The notes: a model not told the origin generated them from the sequence alone. Shown: positions 17,960-26,764, counted from the first letter of the stretch. The stretch: DNA of 64,000 nt from Enterobacteriaceae bacterium RIT693 (GCA_009668225.1 WJYK01000002.1:1-64000); one strand, 5' to 3'. Made by a program: numbers and translations.

Positions 17960-18940
17960 TTAAGGCTGCCCGGCCTGGGCGAGGAATTCACCGTAGCGGC
18001 TGATATCGACGTTGCCGCCGCTAATAATAATGCCAATTCGCTTGCCGCGAAGGCCTTCTTTAAGCCCGCGCGCGGCGGCAAAACCCAGGCAGCCGGTGGG
18101 CTCAACGACCATTTTCATTCGTTCGGCAAAAAACTGCATCGACTCAATCAGCTCGCCATCGCTGGCGGTGAAAATATCATCGACGTTCTGGCGGATCATT
18201 TCGAAGGTATAATCGCCGAGGAAGGTGGTCTGTGCACCATCGGCAATCGTTTTTGGCGTATCGATGCGCACAATCTGGCCGCGCCGGAACGACTGCTGGG
18301 CGTCGTTACCCGCTTCTGGCTCAACGCCGTAGACTTTACAGCCAGGAGAAAGGTGGCGTGCCGCCAGCGAACAGCCTGAAATCAAGCCGCCGCCGCCCAG
18401 GCAGACAAACAGCGCGTCCAGCTCGCCGACTTCGTCAAACAGCTCTTTCGCCGCCGTCCCCTGGCCCGCGATGACGTGCGGGTGATCGTAAGGCGGGATC
18501 AAGGTCAGTCCGTATTTCTCTGCCAGATCGTTACCGATCTGCTGGCGGTCTTCGGTGTAGCGGTTATAGAGAATGACTTTGCCGCCGTACTCGCGCGTGG
18601 CGGCAATTTTGGCCGCGGGAGCGTCTTCCGGCATCACGATGGTAGCCGGGATCCCCAACAGCCTTGCGGCCAGGGCAATCGCCTGGGCATGGTTGCCGGA
18701 GGAGAAAGCCACGACGCCTGCTTCTTTCTGCGCCGGTGTAAACTGAGCGAGGGCGTTCATAGCGCCACGGAACTTAAACGCCCCCATGCGCTGGTAGTTT
18801 TCACATTTGAAAAACACTTCGGCACCAAACTCTTCATTTACGGTGCGAGAGGTCATCACCGGCGTGCGGTTGGCATGGCCTTCAATGCGCTGCGCTGCGG
18901 CCACCACATCGTCATAAACGGGAAGAACGAGTTCACTCAT
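17960..18940 (-). CDS. PLP-dependent threo-3-hydroxyaspartate/threonine dehydratase
   Basis: A 326-residue fold-type II PLP enzyme. The PLP lysine lies in NYQRMGAFKFRGA, the phosphate-binding loop is LGGGGLISG, and SSGNHAQAIA is the substrate loop. The motif pattern matches the group that includes yeast Sry1 (L-threo-3-hydroxyaspartate dehydratase) and serine racemase-like enzymes more than biosynthetic IlvA, which carries a regulatory domain absent here. AAGGTGG precedes ATG 18940. The RidA-like gene upstream would remove the enamine/imine product and the DauR-like regulator lies downstream, so the operon probably degrades a hydroxy-amino acid. Confidence 0.82.
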   Translation of the reverse strand: MSELVLPVYDDVVAAAQRIEGHANRTPVMTSRTVNEEFGAEVFFKCENYQRMGAFKFRGAMNALAQFTPAQKEAGVVAFSSGNHAQAIALAARLLGIPATIVMPEDAPAAKIAATREYGGKVILYNRYTEDRQQIGNDLAEKYGLTLIPPYDHPHVIAGQGTAAKELFDEVGELDALFVCLGGGGLISGCSLAARHLSPGCKVYGVEPEAGNDAQQSFRRGQIVRIDTPKTIADGAQTTFLGDYTFEMIRQNVDDIFTASDGELIESMQFFAERMKMVVEPTGCLGFAAARGLKEGLRGKRIGIIISGGNVDISRYGEFLAQAGQP

Positions 18941-18963
18941 TATGCCACCTTAAGAGGGTTGTC

Positions 18964-19353
18964 TTATTTAGAGAGTGCAACGGCTTCAACTTCAATAGCC
19001 GCGCCGTAATGGAGCTGTGAAACCCCTGCCACCGCGCGGGAAGGGCGATGCTCACCGATCCACTCCGCGTAGATGTTGTCGAATAACGGCCAGAAACTGA
19101 TGTCCGTGATGTAGACGCGAACGGAAACAAGATGTTGCTTTGTCACGCCCACGCAGCGAAGGCAGGCGTCTATGTTTTGCAGCACCAGGCGAGCCTGATC
19201 TTCAAACGAGGCGTCGCACCTTGGGTCACCCTCTGTGGTAATGGGTAATTGCCCGGAAATAAACACTAAACCCCCCGCGGTTGTGGTATGCGAATAGTGC
19301 CCAACGGGGGCGGGAGCGTGCTCGATATTGCGCAGCGTGATATCAGGGGGCAT
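18964..19353 (-). CDS. RidA/YjgF-family reactive-intermediate deaminase
   Basis: A 129-residue Rid-family protein. These hydrolyse 2-aminoacrylate-type enamine/imine intermediates released by PLP dehydratases. Visible family features are GLVFISGQLP near the N-terminus, an arginine in the LVSVRVYITD strand, and EWIGEHRPSRAVAGV with the conserved arginine. ATG 19353 follows GAGAG; a TTG at 19365 is a weaker option. It is the first gene of the operon with the dehydratase it probably serves (23-base gap). Confidence 0.85.
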   Translation of the reverse strand: MPPDITLRNIEHAPAPVGHYSHTTTAGGLVFISGQLPITTEGDPRCDASFEDQARLVLQNIDACLRCVGVTKQHLVSVRVYITDISFWPLFDNIYAEWIGEHRPSRAVAGVSQLHYGAAIEVEAVALSK

Positions 19354-19504
19354 GTTTTCTCTCAATCGCCAGCGACACTAGACCAATAATCTATATCTGG
19401 ACTAAATGTTTAATCAAGAGATTTAAACAATCATTCGGCAGTATTAGGGAAGTTAAAAGCGCACTCGATAGGGTGAATGCACTTAGCGCGCAGGCACCTG
19501 ATTA

Positions 19505-19526
19505 AAACCCACCTTACGGTGGGTTT
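19505..19526 (-). terminator. intrinsic terminator after the acid phosphatase gene
   Basis: AAACCCACC-ttac-GGTGGGTTT forms a hairpin just past the stop of the e(P4)-type gene. On the minus strand a TTTTAAT tract follows. Confidence 0.75.
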
Positions 19527-19533
19527 GTCATTC

Positions 19534-20340
19534 TTATTTACCGGACCAGGCACGCAGCGCATTTTCACGCGCCTCGGCCTGCTGCGCCGTATTCAGCTTG
19601 AAGTAGTTTGGCGCCAGGGCACCTTCCCAGTCGCCGTACATTGGGTTAGGCAGCACGATAAACTGTGTGCCGAACTTGCTGCGGTTATCGCTGGCAAACT
19701 GCTGACGTTGCGCCTGATCTTTATGGTAAGTCGCCTTGCCAAAATCATTCAGGTTATCGCCGATGTACATCACAACGTCGTAGCCTTCGGCCTTGATCGC
19801 GTCAAAGCGGGCCTGCTTGTTGGAGCTGTCGCTTTTCAGGCGCACGGTTTTGTCGTTCACGCCGGTAAAGCCCAGTGCTTTCATGTTGGCGACGGTCGCG
19901 CCAAAGTCTTTGCTGTCGCGGTTTGACACATAGAACATCGTGCCGCCGTGGCTGTTAACGTAGTTAGCAAAATCTACTGCGCCCGGGACGGCCAGCGCCT
20001 GGCGAGCCTGAGTCCACTGTGACCAGGTTTTGTCGTCAAACGCTTTGTTATTTTTCGCCTGCCATGCGCTGTAGGCGCTGTTGTCCAGCATGGTTTCATC
20101 CAGATCGACAATCACCGCGCGCTTAGTGTTACCCTGTTTGGCTGACCGATCCCAGGCCAGGCGAGCGCTGTTAAACGACTGATACGCCAGCGCACGGTAT
20201 TCGCCGGACTGCTGGAACCAGTCAACCGCCATCACCGTCTGGCTTGCCAGCTTCTGGTCTGCCGTCTGCTGCTGATTAGCACACCCCGTCAGGTTCACCA
20301 GTACCAGCGCAACCGCACCACATAACAAACTTTTCTTCAT
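19534..20340 (-). CDS. 5'-nucleotidase, lipoprotein e(P4) family (class C acid phosphatase)
   Basis: A 268-residue envelope lipoprotein with signal peptide and lipobox LTGC (Cys20). It is a HAD phosphatase with nucleophile motif DLDETMLD, a second motif VSNRD, and the acidic motif IGDNLNDF. The Haemophilus e(P4) protein dephosphorylates NMN and nucleotides at the cell surface and supports NAD and haem uptake. The enteric orthologue is expected to be a periplasmic or outer-membrane nucleotidase. AAGGA precedes ATG 20340. It stands alone, divergent from the Ppx/GppA-like gene. Confidence 0.9.
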   Translation of the reverse strand: MKKSLLCGAVALVLVNLTGCANQQQTADQKLASQTVMAVDWFQQSGEYRALAYQSFNSARLAWDRSAKQGNTKRAVIVDLDETMLDNSAYSAWQAKNNKAFDDKTWSQWTQARQALAVPGAVDFANYVNSHGGTMFYVSNRDSKDFGATVANMKALGFTGVNDKTVRLKSDSSNKQARFDAIKAEGYDVVMYIGDNLNDFGKATYHKDQAQRQQFASDNRSKFGTQFIVLPNPMYGDWEGALAPNYFKLNTAQQAEARENALRAWSGK

Positions 20341-20517
20341 CTTTTTATCCTTACCCTTGCCATTATCATTACTGAAATTGATACCCGCCTTCGCCAGCGC
20401 TGAACAATGCCGGCACTTTTACCAACAAAATCAGCAGGTATTGTTAAAAAGTGTTTTACCGAATATTAAAGCTACGTTATCAATAGCTTTTTAATGGATC
20501 GAACCGGGATACTCAAT

Positions 20518-21537
20518 ATGACAAAAATATTTCGACGCAATTTTTTTCCCCTGATGGTGATGGCGGCTTTACCGGGAATAAGCTTTGCGGCCCCTGCCAA
20601 TAGCTGCGAAGAGACGAGGGCGGGCATCGATATGGGCTCCGGCACCACCAAGCTGGTGGTCGCGAAAGTGGATACTTGCAGGCAGCGTATCAACAAAGTG
20701 CTGTTCGAAGATCAGCGCCCGATCGGCTTCAACGAGGATCTGGCAAAGTCCGCCGACAACACCCTCAGCCCGGCGATACAACGGCAGGGCCAGGCGGCGC
20801 TACAGGCGCTGACGGCAGAGGCGGCTCGCTATCATCCAACTCGCTTTAACGGGGTGGCGACCGCCGTTTTCCGCAGCGCCTCTAACGCACAGCAGGTTAT
20901 TGATGCGTTTAACCGCTCGGCCCAGGTTAACTTAAAAATTATCTCCCAGACACAGGAGGCTGAGCTGGGTTTCCTGTCGGCAAAAGCCTCAATGCCGGTA
21001 CCGCTGGCGGACGACCAGATGGTGGTCTGGGACATCGGCGGCGGGTCGATGCAGATGACGACCTGGCTGCAAAAGCACGACAAATGGCAGCCGGAGATTT
21101 ACCAGGGCAAGCTGGCCTCCGTCACGCTGAAGAACTACATCATCGATGTGGTGAAAAACAAAGATCTGCATGACGTTAGCTCACCAAATCCGATTGGCTC
21201 TCTGCGCGACGGCGTACTGCGTTTTGTTCGCTTCTATGCTACGGCCCACGTGAGCCCGGAAATGAAGCAGGTGCTGGCTACCCGGACGGTAATCGGCATC
21301 GGCGGGGTGCATGACTTCTCCGTCAGCAAGCAGCTGAATGAAAAGGTGTATACTCTTGCCGATCTGCAAAAAGTCTCCAACAGCAAGGTGTGGAAAGGGG
21401 ATTCAGAGCTTCGTGGCGACTACCGTGCAACGGACGTCAGCAACCTGCTTTTGGTTCAGGGCTATATGGAAGCATTGAAAATTCCACAGGTGACCGTGGT
21501 AAAAGCTAACCTGGTGCAAGGCGTGCTAATTCAATAA
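20518..21537 (+). CDS. predicted periplasmic Ppx/GppA-family phosphatase
   Basis: A 339-residue member of the exopolyphosphatase/pppGpp phosphatase family (actin-like ATPase fold): AGIDMGSGTTKLVVAKVD is the first phosphate loop and VVWDIGGGSMQMT the second. Unlike cytoplasmic Ppx and GppA it starts with a signal peptide (MTKIFRRNFFPLMVMAALPG, cleavage after FAA). It also lacks the C-terminal HD-like domain, so it is single-domain length. ATG 20518 has GGGA at good spacing; an ATG at 20494 would place charged residues before the signal. Polyphosphate or another phospho-compound in the periplasm is a possible substrate. Confidence 0.8.
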   Translation: MTKIFRRNFFPLMVMAALPGISFAAPANSCEETRAGIDMGSGTTKLVVAKVDTCRQRINKVLFEDQRPIGFNEDLAKSADNTLSPAIQRQGQAALQALTAEAARYHPTRFNGVATAVFRSASNAQQVIDAFNRSAQVNLKIISQTQEAELGFLSAKASMPVPLADDQMVVWDIGGGSMQMTTWLQKHDKWQPEIYQGKLASVTLKNYIIDVVKNKDLHDVSSPNPIGSLRDGVLRFVRFYATAHVSPEMKQVLATRTVIGIGGVHDFSVSKQLNEKVYTLADLQKVSNSKVWKGDSELRGDYRATDVSNLLLVQGYMEALKIPQVTVVKANLVQGVLIQ

Positions 21538-21566
21538 TCTCATCCAGACTTGTTGACTGAGAGGGG

Positions 21567-22367
21567 TTAGTCAAAAGTTAAAACATCTCCCGTTGCCGGG
21601 GAGAACGTTCCCGGCAACCACCACCGGCCCCATGTGCCGGTACAATGGCAACCCATCACGTAGTCTACTTTCTGCGTCCGCAGAAATTGCTTGATGCGCC
21701 AGATTTTGAGTGGTGATACACATCGGAGATGAAATCCACCTACTACGGCATGAACGCGTTCAATACCGGTTATTTGTTGGCAATGTTTGACAATGTTGAC
21801 TATTCCCCGATGGCCACAACCCGTGATGATCACCAGCCCATTCGGTGACGTGTAGATTAAGACACCTTCATCAACGACGTAATCATGACCTGAAGCTTTC
21901 CCCCCTAATACGCCGTATGCCTGCGGCTCAGGAACCATAATTTCGCCTGACCAAAGCAAAGTGTCGCTGATTTGTATCGGCGAGCGCGTGAACACCGTAC
22001 GGTGGCGGGAGTAATCATTATCGCGGGATAATTTTTTAATTCGCTTTGTACAGCCTGGGAGGAATAGCGCCGCATAGCGCGTGTGAACGATATCAGGGTG
22101 GCAAATTATGTGGGTCTGGTCTGGTAACCATGGAACGCCACCACAGTGATCATAGTGACCGTGGGAAAGCACGACGGTATCCAGGGTGGCCAGATTGACG
22201 TTCAGCAATTTAGCATTGTGCTGGAAACTGCTGTCGGGGCCGGTATCAAACAGCACCGTTTTATTCCCTTCTTCAATAAGCAGGCTGATACCGGGCTTAG
22301 TCAATAACGCCGGATTTTTTCCGGCGGCTCGCCGATTTTCAAGCAGGACGGTTATCTTCAACGCCAT
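21567..22367 (-). CDS. MBL-fold metallohydrolase (COG1237 type)
   Basis: A 266-residue metallo-beta-lactamase-fold protein. The zinc motif is HGHYDHCGG, later ligands lie in ITGCGHRG and GGFHL, and VLFDTGPDSSF is the strand before the motif. It resembles the family annotated as dihydropterin-aminobenzene phosphate synthase-like, found mainly in archaea and anaerobes but sporadic in enterics. GGAGGGG precedes ATG 22367. It is convergent with the Ppx-like gene (stops 29 bases apart). Function not established. Confidence 0.82.
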   Translation of the reverse strand: MALKITVLLENRRAAGKNPALLTKPGISLLIEEGNKTVLFDTGPDSSFQHNAKLLNVNLATLDTVVLSHGHYDHCGGVPWLPDQTHIICHPDIVHTRYAALFLPGCTKRIKKLSRDNDYSRHRTVFTRSPIQISDTLLWSGEIMVPEPQAYGVLGGKASGHDYVVDEGVLIYTSPNGLVIITGCGHRGIVNIVKHCQQITGIERVHAVVGGFHLRCVSPLKIWRIKQFLRTQKVDYVMGCHCTGTWGRWWLPGTFSPATGDVLTFD

Positions 22368-22542
22368 TTACCCCTCCCGAGTTATCCATTGCATACCTTT
22401 GCACAGGCCGTATTCGCTTAATCCCGCCTGCCTCCGGGTATGTTACCTTTATTGTCGCTCATCTCCGCGCTAATTTCGTCCATCTACGGTATCGGGTAGA
22501 TCGCCGGCCCGCCGCTGGCCGGTGGGTTAGATGCCAGAGCGC

Positions 22543-23391
22543 TCAAAGGTTGCTGGCTGAGGCCAGCGCCTGCTTCATCGCCTCAAGTGCGGGTGAACGG
22601 TAGCCTTTACGCCATACCAACTGGGTGAGCGCTTCCGCGAGGAACTGCTGGTGGATATCCTGCGGTAGCACAAGAGTGGCGGCCACGCTTTCTGGCAGCA
22701 CGCAGCAGTGGCGACCGGCAGCGACGCAGGCGATCATCGTATGGTAAGAACTGACGTCCTGCACCTCAACGGCGGTTTGACTGATGAATAACGCTTCCCC
22801 ACGCGCCCGGTATGAACAGCCTCTCGGGAAAGCGGCGAGACGAACGTTACTGCCGTCAGCTGTGCGAGGTGTTAAAAGAACCAGGCTTTCGCTAAACACA
22901 TCAACAAATTCCAGATCCTCAGGGCATTCCGTCAGCCCTTCTGAGTCTGGCAATAAACTAACAAGCGCGCAGTCCAGCGAGGCATTGCGCACGCGTTCCA
23001 GTAGCTGCCGGGTCGGCAGGGTTTTTAAGGTCAGACTGACTTCAGGCCACCGGTGGTGGAATTGCTGAAACACGGGCGTCAGTCGGCTGGCGGCGGTCGC
23101 CTCCATTGACCCCATATTCAGTAAGCCCGCGGGTTTCCCTGGATGCAGCGCCTGCCGCGCCTCTTCCGCCAGGCTAAGAATTTTTTGGGCATAGGAAAGG
23201 AAATTAACCCCCGCTGGCGAAAGCGTCATTTTCTTGTTGTCCCGCACGAACAGCGTTACACCAAGATCTTCTTCCAGCTGCTGGATGCGGGTGGTGATGT
23301 TTGACTGCACGCGGCCAAGCCTTTTCGCCGCTTTTGTTACGCTTTGCTCTTCGGCGACGATGTTGAACATGTGCAGTGTGGTGTGGTTCAT
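22543..23391 (-). CDS. LysR-family transcriptional regulator
   Basis: A 282-residue LysR regulator with helix-turn-helix SVTKAAKRLGRVQSNITTRI and an effector domain from about 90. It is divergent from the nitronate monooxygenase gene and probably controls it. The 91-base gap between them holds a perfect 9-base inverted repeat. ATG 23391 is preferred; a TTG at 23406 would add five residues. The effector-binding domain is typical of regulators that are activated by a small aromatic or nitro compound, but this is only a guess. Confidence 0.85.
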   Translation of the reverse strand: MNHTTLHMFNIVAEEQSVTKAAKRLGRVQSNITTRIQQLEEDLGVTLFVRDNKKMTLSPAGVNFLSYAQKILSLAEEARQALHPGKPAGLLNMGSMEATAASRLTPVFQQFHHRWPEVSLTLKTLPTRQLLERVRNASLDCALVSLLPDSEGLTECPEDLEFVDVFSESLVLLTPRTADGSNVRLAAFPRGCSYRARGEALFISQTAVEVQDVSSYHTMIACVAAGRHCCVLPESVAATLVLPQDIHQQFLAEALTQLVWRKGYRSPALEAMKQALASASNL

Positions 23392-23425
23392 ATTTTTAGT
23401 TCTCAATATGAAAATGATCTTGATA

Positions 23426-23450
23426 TTAACATCTCCAAATAAGATGTTAA
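23426..23450. promoter_or_regulatory. inverted repeat between LysR and nitronate monooxygenase
   Basis: TTAACATCT-ccaaata-AGATGTTAA is a perfect inverted repeat centred in the divergent promoter region. It is a strong candidate for the binding site of the LysR protein encoded alongside, though the T-N11-A form of LysR boxes is met only in part. Confidence 0.5.
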
Positions 23451-23482
23451 CCCATCAATTTTCTATTTTCTCAGGTGACGCC

Positions 23483-24538
23483 ATGTTTCGTAGCCTTACC
23501 CAACTGCTCGCTATCGAGAGTCCTGTCATACAGGCGCCTATGGCTGGCGTCTCAACCCCTGAACTGGCGGCAGCGGTCAGCAATGCCGGAGGACTTGGTT
23601 CGCTGGGCGTAGGGGCGGGTAGCGTAGAGCAGGCCAGAACCGCAATCCTCAAAACCCGGGGGCTGACTTCGCGCTCGTTCAACGTAAACCTATTTTGCCA
23701 CGACGCAGCGCTGCGGGATGAGGAGCTTGAGAAAACCTGGATCGAGAGCCTGCGTCCGGTATTTGCCGGGTTTGGCGGCTCGCCACCGGAAACGCTCACC
23801 GAGATTTACCAAAGCTTTATTGGGCATGAAGCGATGCTGGCAATGCTGCTGGAAACAACACCGGCTGCGGTCAGTTTTCATTTTGGTGTACCCGAACGCA
23901 ATGTCATTCAGGCTCTGCGCGAAAGGGGGATTGTTACCCTGGCAACCGCAACCTGCCTTGACGAGGCGGCTTTGATAGCGGAACGTGGGGTTGATGTCAT
24001 TGTAGCCCAGGGCTACGAGGCGGGTGGGCATCGAGGAATGTTTGATCCTCTGGCACTGGATACACAGCTCAGCACCTTTGCGCTGGTGCAACTGTTGAAA
24101 AAACACGTCTCGCTGCCGATTGTTGCCGCAGGTGGCATCATGGACGGCGCAGGCATTCACGCCATGCTGACGATTGGCGCAGATGCCGTCCAGCTGGGCA
24201 CGGCATTTCTGCTTTGCCCGGAATCTGCCACCGATGAGGGCTACCGCGATCGGCTTAAATCCAGCCACATGCACCAGACGGATATGACCCACGCGATCTC
24301 CGGCAGAGCGGCCAGAAGCCTGGATAACGACTTTTGTCGCGCCGGACGTTCCGCAGGTAAAGATGCCGTGCCTGCTTATCCGGTGGCCTACGATATTGGC
24401 AAGGCGCTCGCCGCCCTCGCGAAAACCCACGGTCATCAGGGTTACAGCGCGCACTGGGCCGGGCAGGGCGTGAATCTTATCCGGGAAATGCCGGCGGCTG
24501 AATTGCTGCAAACGCTGGTGCGTGAAGCCGGGCTGTAA
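23483..24538 (+). CDS. nitronate monooxygenase (NPD family, FMN-dependent)
   Basis: A 351-residue FMN enzyme that oxidises alkyl nitronates to carbonyl compounds and nitrite. Family features are IQAPMAGVSTPELAAAVSNA at the N-terminus, a GGIMDG phosphate loop with a preceding IVAAGG strand, the QGYEAGGHRG segment with the usual His, and AVQLGTAFLLCPES. ATG 23483 gives the family length; the frame is open further upstream, but those codons run into the divergent regulator. Divergent LysR and operator suggest inducible detoxification, for example of plant propionate-3-nitronate. Confidence 0.87.
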   Translation: MFRSLTQLLAIESPVIQAPMAGVSTPELAAAVSNAGGLGSLGVGAGSVEQARTAILKTRGLTSRSFNVNLFCHDAALRDEELEKTWIESLRPVFAGFGGSPPETLTEIYQSFIGHEAMLAMLLETTPAAVSFHFGVPERNVIQALRERGIVTLATATCLDEAALIAERGVDVIVAQGYEAGGHRGMFDPLALDTQLSTFALVQLLKKHVSLPIVAAGGIMDGAGIHAMLTIGADAVQLGTAFLLCPESATDEGYRDRLKSSHMHQTDMTHAISGRAARSLDNDFCRAGRSAGKDAVPAYPVAYDIGKALAALAKTHGHQGYSAHWAGQGVNLIREMPAAELLQTLVREAGL

Positions 24539-24755
24539 AAGCATTCGGCCGCCGGCGTTGAACGCCAACAACGACAGGAAGAATGGCCCCCGATCCCCGT
24601 GAGCCTTACGCTACGTTGGGGGGGCGGGAAAATCAGTAGAGTGCGCAAGCGCTGTCACGCGCCATGTTTTTCAACCGGCTTAGCGTGCTTTATTTTCCAT
24701 TTTCTGAAGCTGCGCCTATCTGGATGATATTTTCAATTTCATTTTTTGATTACAA

Positions 24756-25253
24756 TCATTTTTTCTCAATATTAGGACTAAATGTAAATTGGTGTTCTAC
24801 CTTTAACGGGGTATGTACGACAAAAATAGTTACATCAGGGGCGCCAGATTTCATTTCTCTTGGCACTGTTCTGGAATAGGTAAATTCATTGGGCGTTAGC
24901 TTTTCAAGTGTGCGGGCTAAAACGACACCGTTATCAAAGAAATTAATCTGCTCACGTTTATTTCCCGTTATTAAAAAGTAGCCAGCACCGCCATTTTTGG
25001 CACGCGTAGTCCAATCTGTTGGATCAAAGTATTCAAAGCGATTCGTGTTAGCATCCCAGATTGATACACCCACGACACCAGGGTATTTATCAATGACGTT
25101 CAGCGACATATTTTGCGCTTCATATACTGCGGTCGTTTGCCATACGTTTGAAGGGAGGGCGTCAGGATAAATCTCTTTTTGCTTTGCAAGCACTGCGGGA
25201 GTAATAATGCTTGTAGAAAATGACAATAGCAGAGGGATACATTTGTAAAACAT
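24756..25253 (-). CDS. secreted DUF4822-like protein
   Basis: A 165-residue protein with a signal peptide (MFYKCIPLLLSFSTSIITPA, cleavage after VLA). The mature part has WDANTNRFEYFDP, GYFLITGNKRE and LEKLTPNEFTYSR, which match my recollection of the DUF4822 domain, a small beta-rich domain of unknown function. GGAG lies eight bases upstream of ATG 25253. It stands alone in an AT-rich patch (unlike the GC-rich neighbours), which suggests recent acquisition. Function unknown. Confidence 0.65.
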   Translation of the reverse strand: MFYKCIPLLLSFSTSIITPAVLAKQKEIYPDALPSNVWQTTAVYEAQNMSLNVIDKYPGVVGVSIWDANTNRFEYFDPTDWTTRAKNGGAGYFLITGNKREQINFFDNGVVLARTLEKLTPNEFTYSRTVPREMKSGAPDVTIFVVHTPLKVEHQFTFSPNIEKK

Positions 25254-25444
25254 GAAAGAACACTCCATATATATTATTTCTATTCCGAATAATATCTTTG
25301 CAAATAATCAGTTATTGATAAACTCGACCAATGCGTACATTAACATGCAAATCATTTAATGATGCATTAACTTACAGTTATTTGATGAATATCGTATAAG
25401 TTGACATTAACCTCTAAAAAATGAGTGGATGCCGAATTTTTTCG

Positions 25445-25640
25445 TTCTCGCTTAGCCGCGCACGCCATCACTTTAGCAGCGCTATCAGGGTGGCGGCCAT
25501 ATGCTGCAGGGCGACATCCTGGCTACGGCGCTGGTGCCGGGCCAGGTGCCATGAAAAAACGGCAGTTACACTGCAGATAAGCCCGAAGCCGACGGCTTAA
25601 AAGCGAAGGCCAAAGCGTATGCTCAGGCGCTCACTCTTTA
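25445..25640 (+). pseudogene. decayed coding remnant, identity unknown
   Basis: The gap 25254-25748 contains a stretch that reads like protein in two adjacent frames: GGGHMLQGDILATALVPGQV ending at a stop, then KNGSYTADKPEADGLKAKAK ending at a stop. A one-base shift would join the two. There is no start codon with a ribosome-binding site upstream. It looks like the 3' end of an ancient gene; I could not identify the family. Confidence 0.3.
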
Positions 25641-25748
25641 GCGTGAAAATAAAATCTGAGAATTTTTAGTTTTTTTAGCAATATTTCTCACGCTGAATCG
25701 TCTACCTCATCACCAGTGATTATTCATGAGCGTAATGAGGTAAACATA

Positions 25749-26198
25749 ATGAGAGATTTTGATATGCACCGACACGACCACCGCTGCCGTGGGTTCTGCG
25801 GCCACCGAATGGGTAAACCGATTTTGCTGTGCGTCGTACTGTTTGTGGCGCTCGGCTTAATCGTAATGACGCTGTGGAATGCGGTGCTGCCGGGGCTGCT
25901 CGGCGTTAAAGCCATCGGTTTTTGGCAATCGTTAGGCCTGCTGGCGCTGTGCCGGATCCTGTTCGGCGGCCTGGGTTTCCGCCCCGGTATGTTTGGCAAA
26001 GCACGCCGCCGTATGCACGAACGCTGGATGCAAATGTCACCGGAGCAGCGCGAAGAGTTTATGCAGCAGCGCCGTGAGAAATTTGGCTTTGGCCACCGAG
26101 ACCGCTGCGCCTGGCACGCTCGCTGGGATGAGAGAATGGATCCGCGCCCGCAGCAGCAGACGGAAGAGAACGGCACCAAAAAACCGGACGCTGAGTGA
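25749..26198 (+). CDS. His/Cys-rich small membrane protein coupled to an ECF sigma factor
   Basis: A 149-residue protein. The N-terminus is crowded with metal-ligand residues (MHRHDHRCRGFCGHRMG), followed by two membrane segments (about 22-46 and 56-74). The long charged tail contains MSPEQREEFMQQRREKF and later HRDRCAWHARW. GAGGT precedes ATG 25749. The stop overlaps the start of the sigma factor gene (GTGA), so the two are translationally coupled. By position it may control the sigma factor (anti-sigma or membrane sensor role), perhaps responding to metal or envelope stress; this is inference, as no classical anti-sigma fold is visible. Confidence 0.72.
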   Translation: MRDFDMHRHDHRCRGFCGHRMGKPILLCVVLFVALGLIVMTLWNAVLPGLLGVKAIGFWQSLGLLALCRILFGGLGFRPGMFGKARRRMHERWMQMSPEQREEFMQQRREKFGFGHRDRCAWHARWDERMDPRPQQQTEENGTKKPDAE

Positions 26199-26764
26199 CG
26201 GCGATGAAAGCCGGAATGGCGGGCGAATCTCTGCTGATTGCAGCGCTTAACGGCTGCCGGGCACGACTGAAAGCTTTTATTCGCGGGCGAACTGCCGTGC
26301 GCGAAGATGCCGACGATATCCTGCAAGAAGTCAGCTATCAGCTTATGAAAGTGGAGCAGCCGGTGGAAAATGTCGCCGCATGGTTGTTCCGCGCCGCCCG
26401 CAACGAAATGACCGACCGGGCGAGGAAAAAGCGCGAGCTGCCTTTAGCCGGCTGGTTTGGGGGCGAAGAAGAGGAGGACTATCCGGAAGATGAGCTGGCC
26501 GAAACGTTGTTCGGTGCCCCACAAACGCCGGAGGATGAATACCTGAAACAACTGCTCTGGGAAGAACTGGAGGCGGCATTATCCGAACTCCCACCCGCAC
26601 AGCGTGACGTATTCATCAAAACCGAGCTACAGGGTTACAGCGTAAAAGTACTTGCCGCGGAGAGTGGCGACAGCGAACAGGCGCTGCTCTCCCGCAAACA
26701 TAAAGCCGTTCTGTATCTGCGTACCCGTCTGCGCAACCTCTATGACGACCTTGCTGGCAACTAA
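26195..26764 (+). CDS. ECF-type RNA polymerase sigma factor
   Basis: A 189-residue sigma-70 family protein with region 2 (about 20-75, DADDILQEVSYQLM) and region 4 (about 125-185, LPPAQRDVFIKTELQGYSVK followed by the helix-turn-helix). A long acidic linker (FGGEEEEDYPEDE, about 85-98) separates them, which is unusual. The start is GTG 26195, overlapping the upstream stop, with ATG 26204 and 26216 as alternatives. No other anti-sigma gene adjoins; the coupled membrane protein upstream is the obvious candidate for its regulator. The regulon is unknown. Confidence 0.82.
   Translation: MTAMKAGMAGESLLIAALNGCRARLKAFIRGRTAVREDADDILQEVSYQLMKVEQPVENVAAWLFRAARNEMTDRARKKRELPLAGWFGGEEEEDYPEDELAETLFGAPQTPEDEYLKQLLWEELEAALSELPPAQRDVFIKTELQGYSVKVLAAESGDSEQALLSRKHKAVLYLRTRLRNLYDDLAGN

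Noticed and set aside
23690..24571. 293-residue minus-strand open frame
   Set aside because: It is antisense to the nitronate monooxygenase gene and has no family features.
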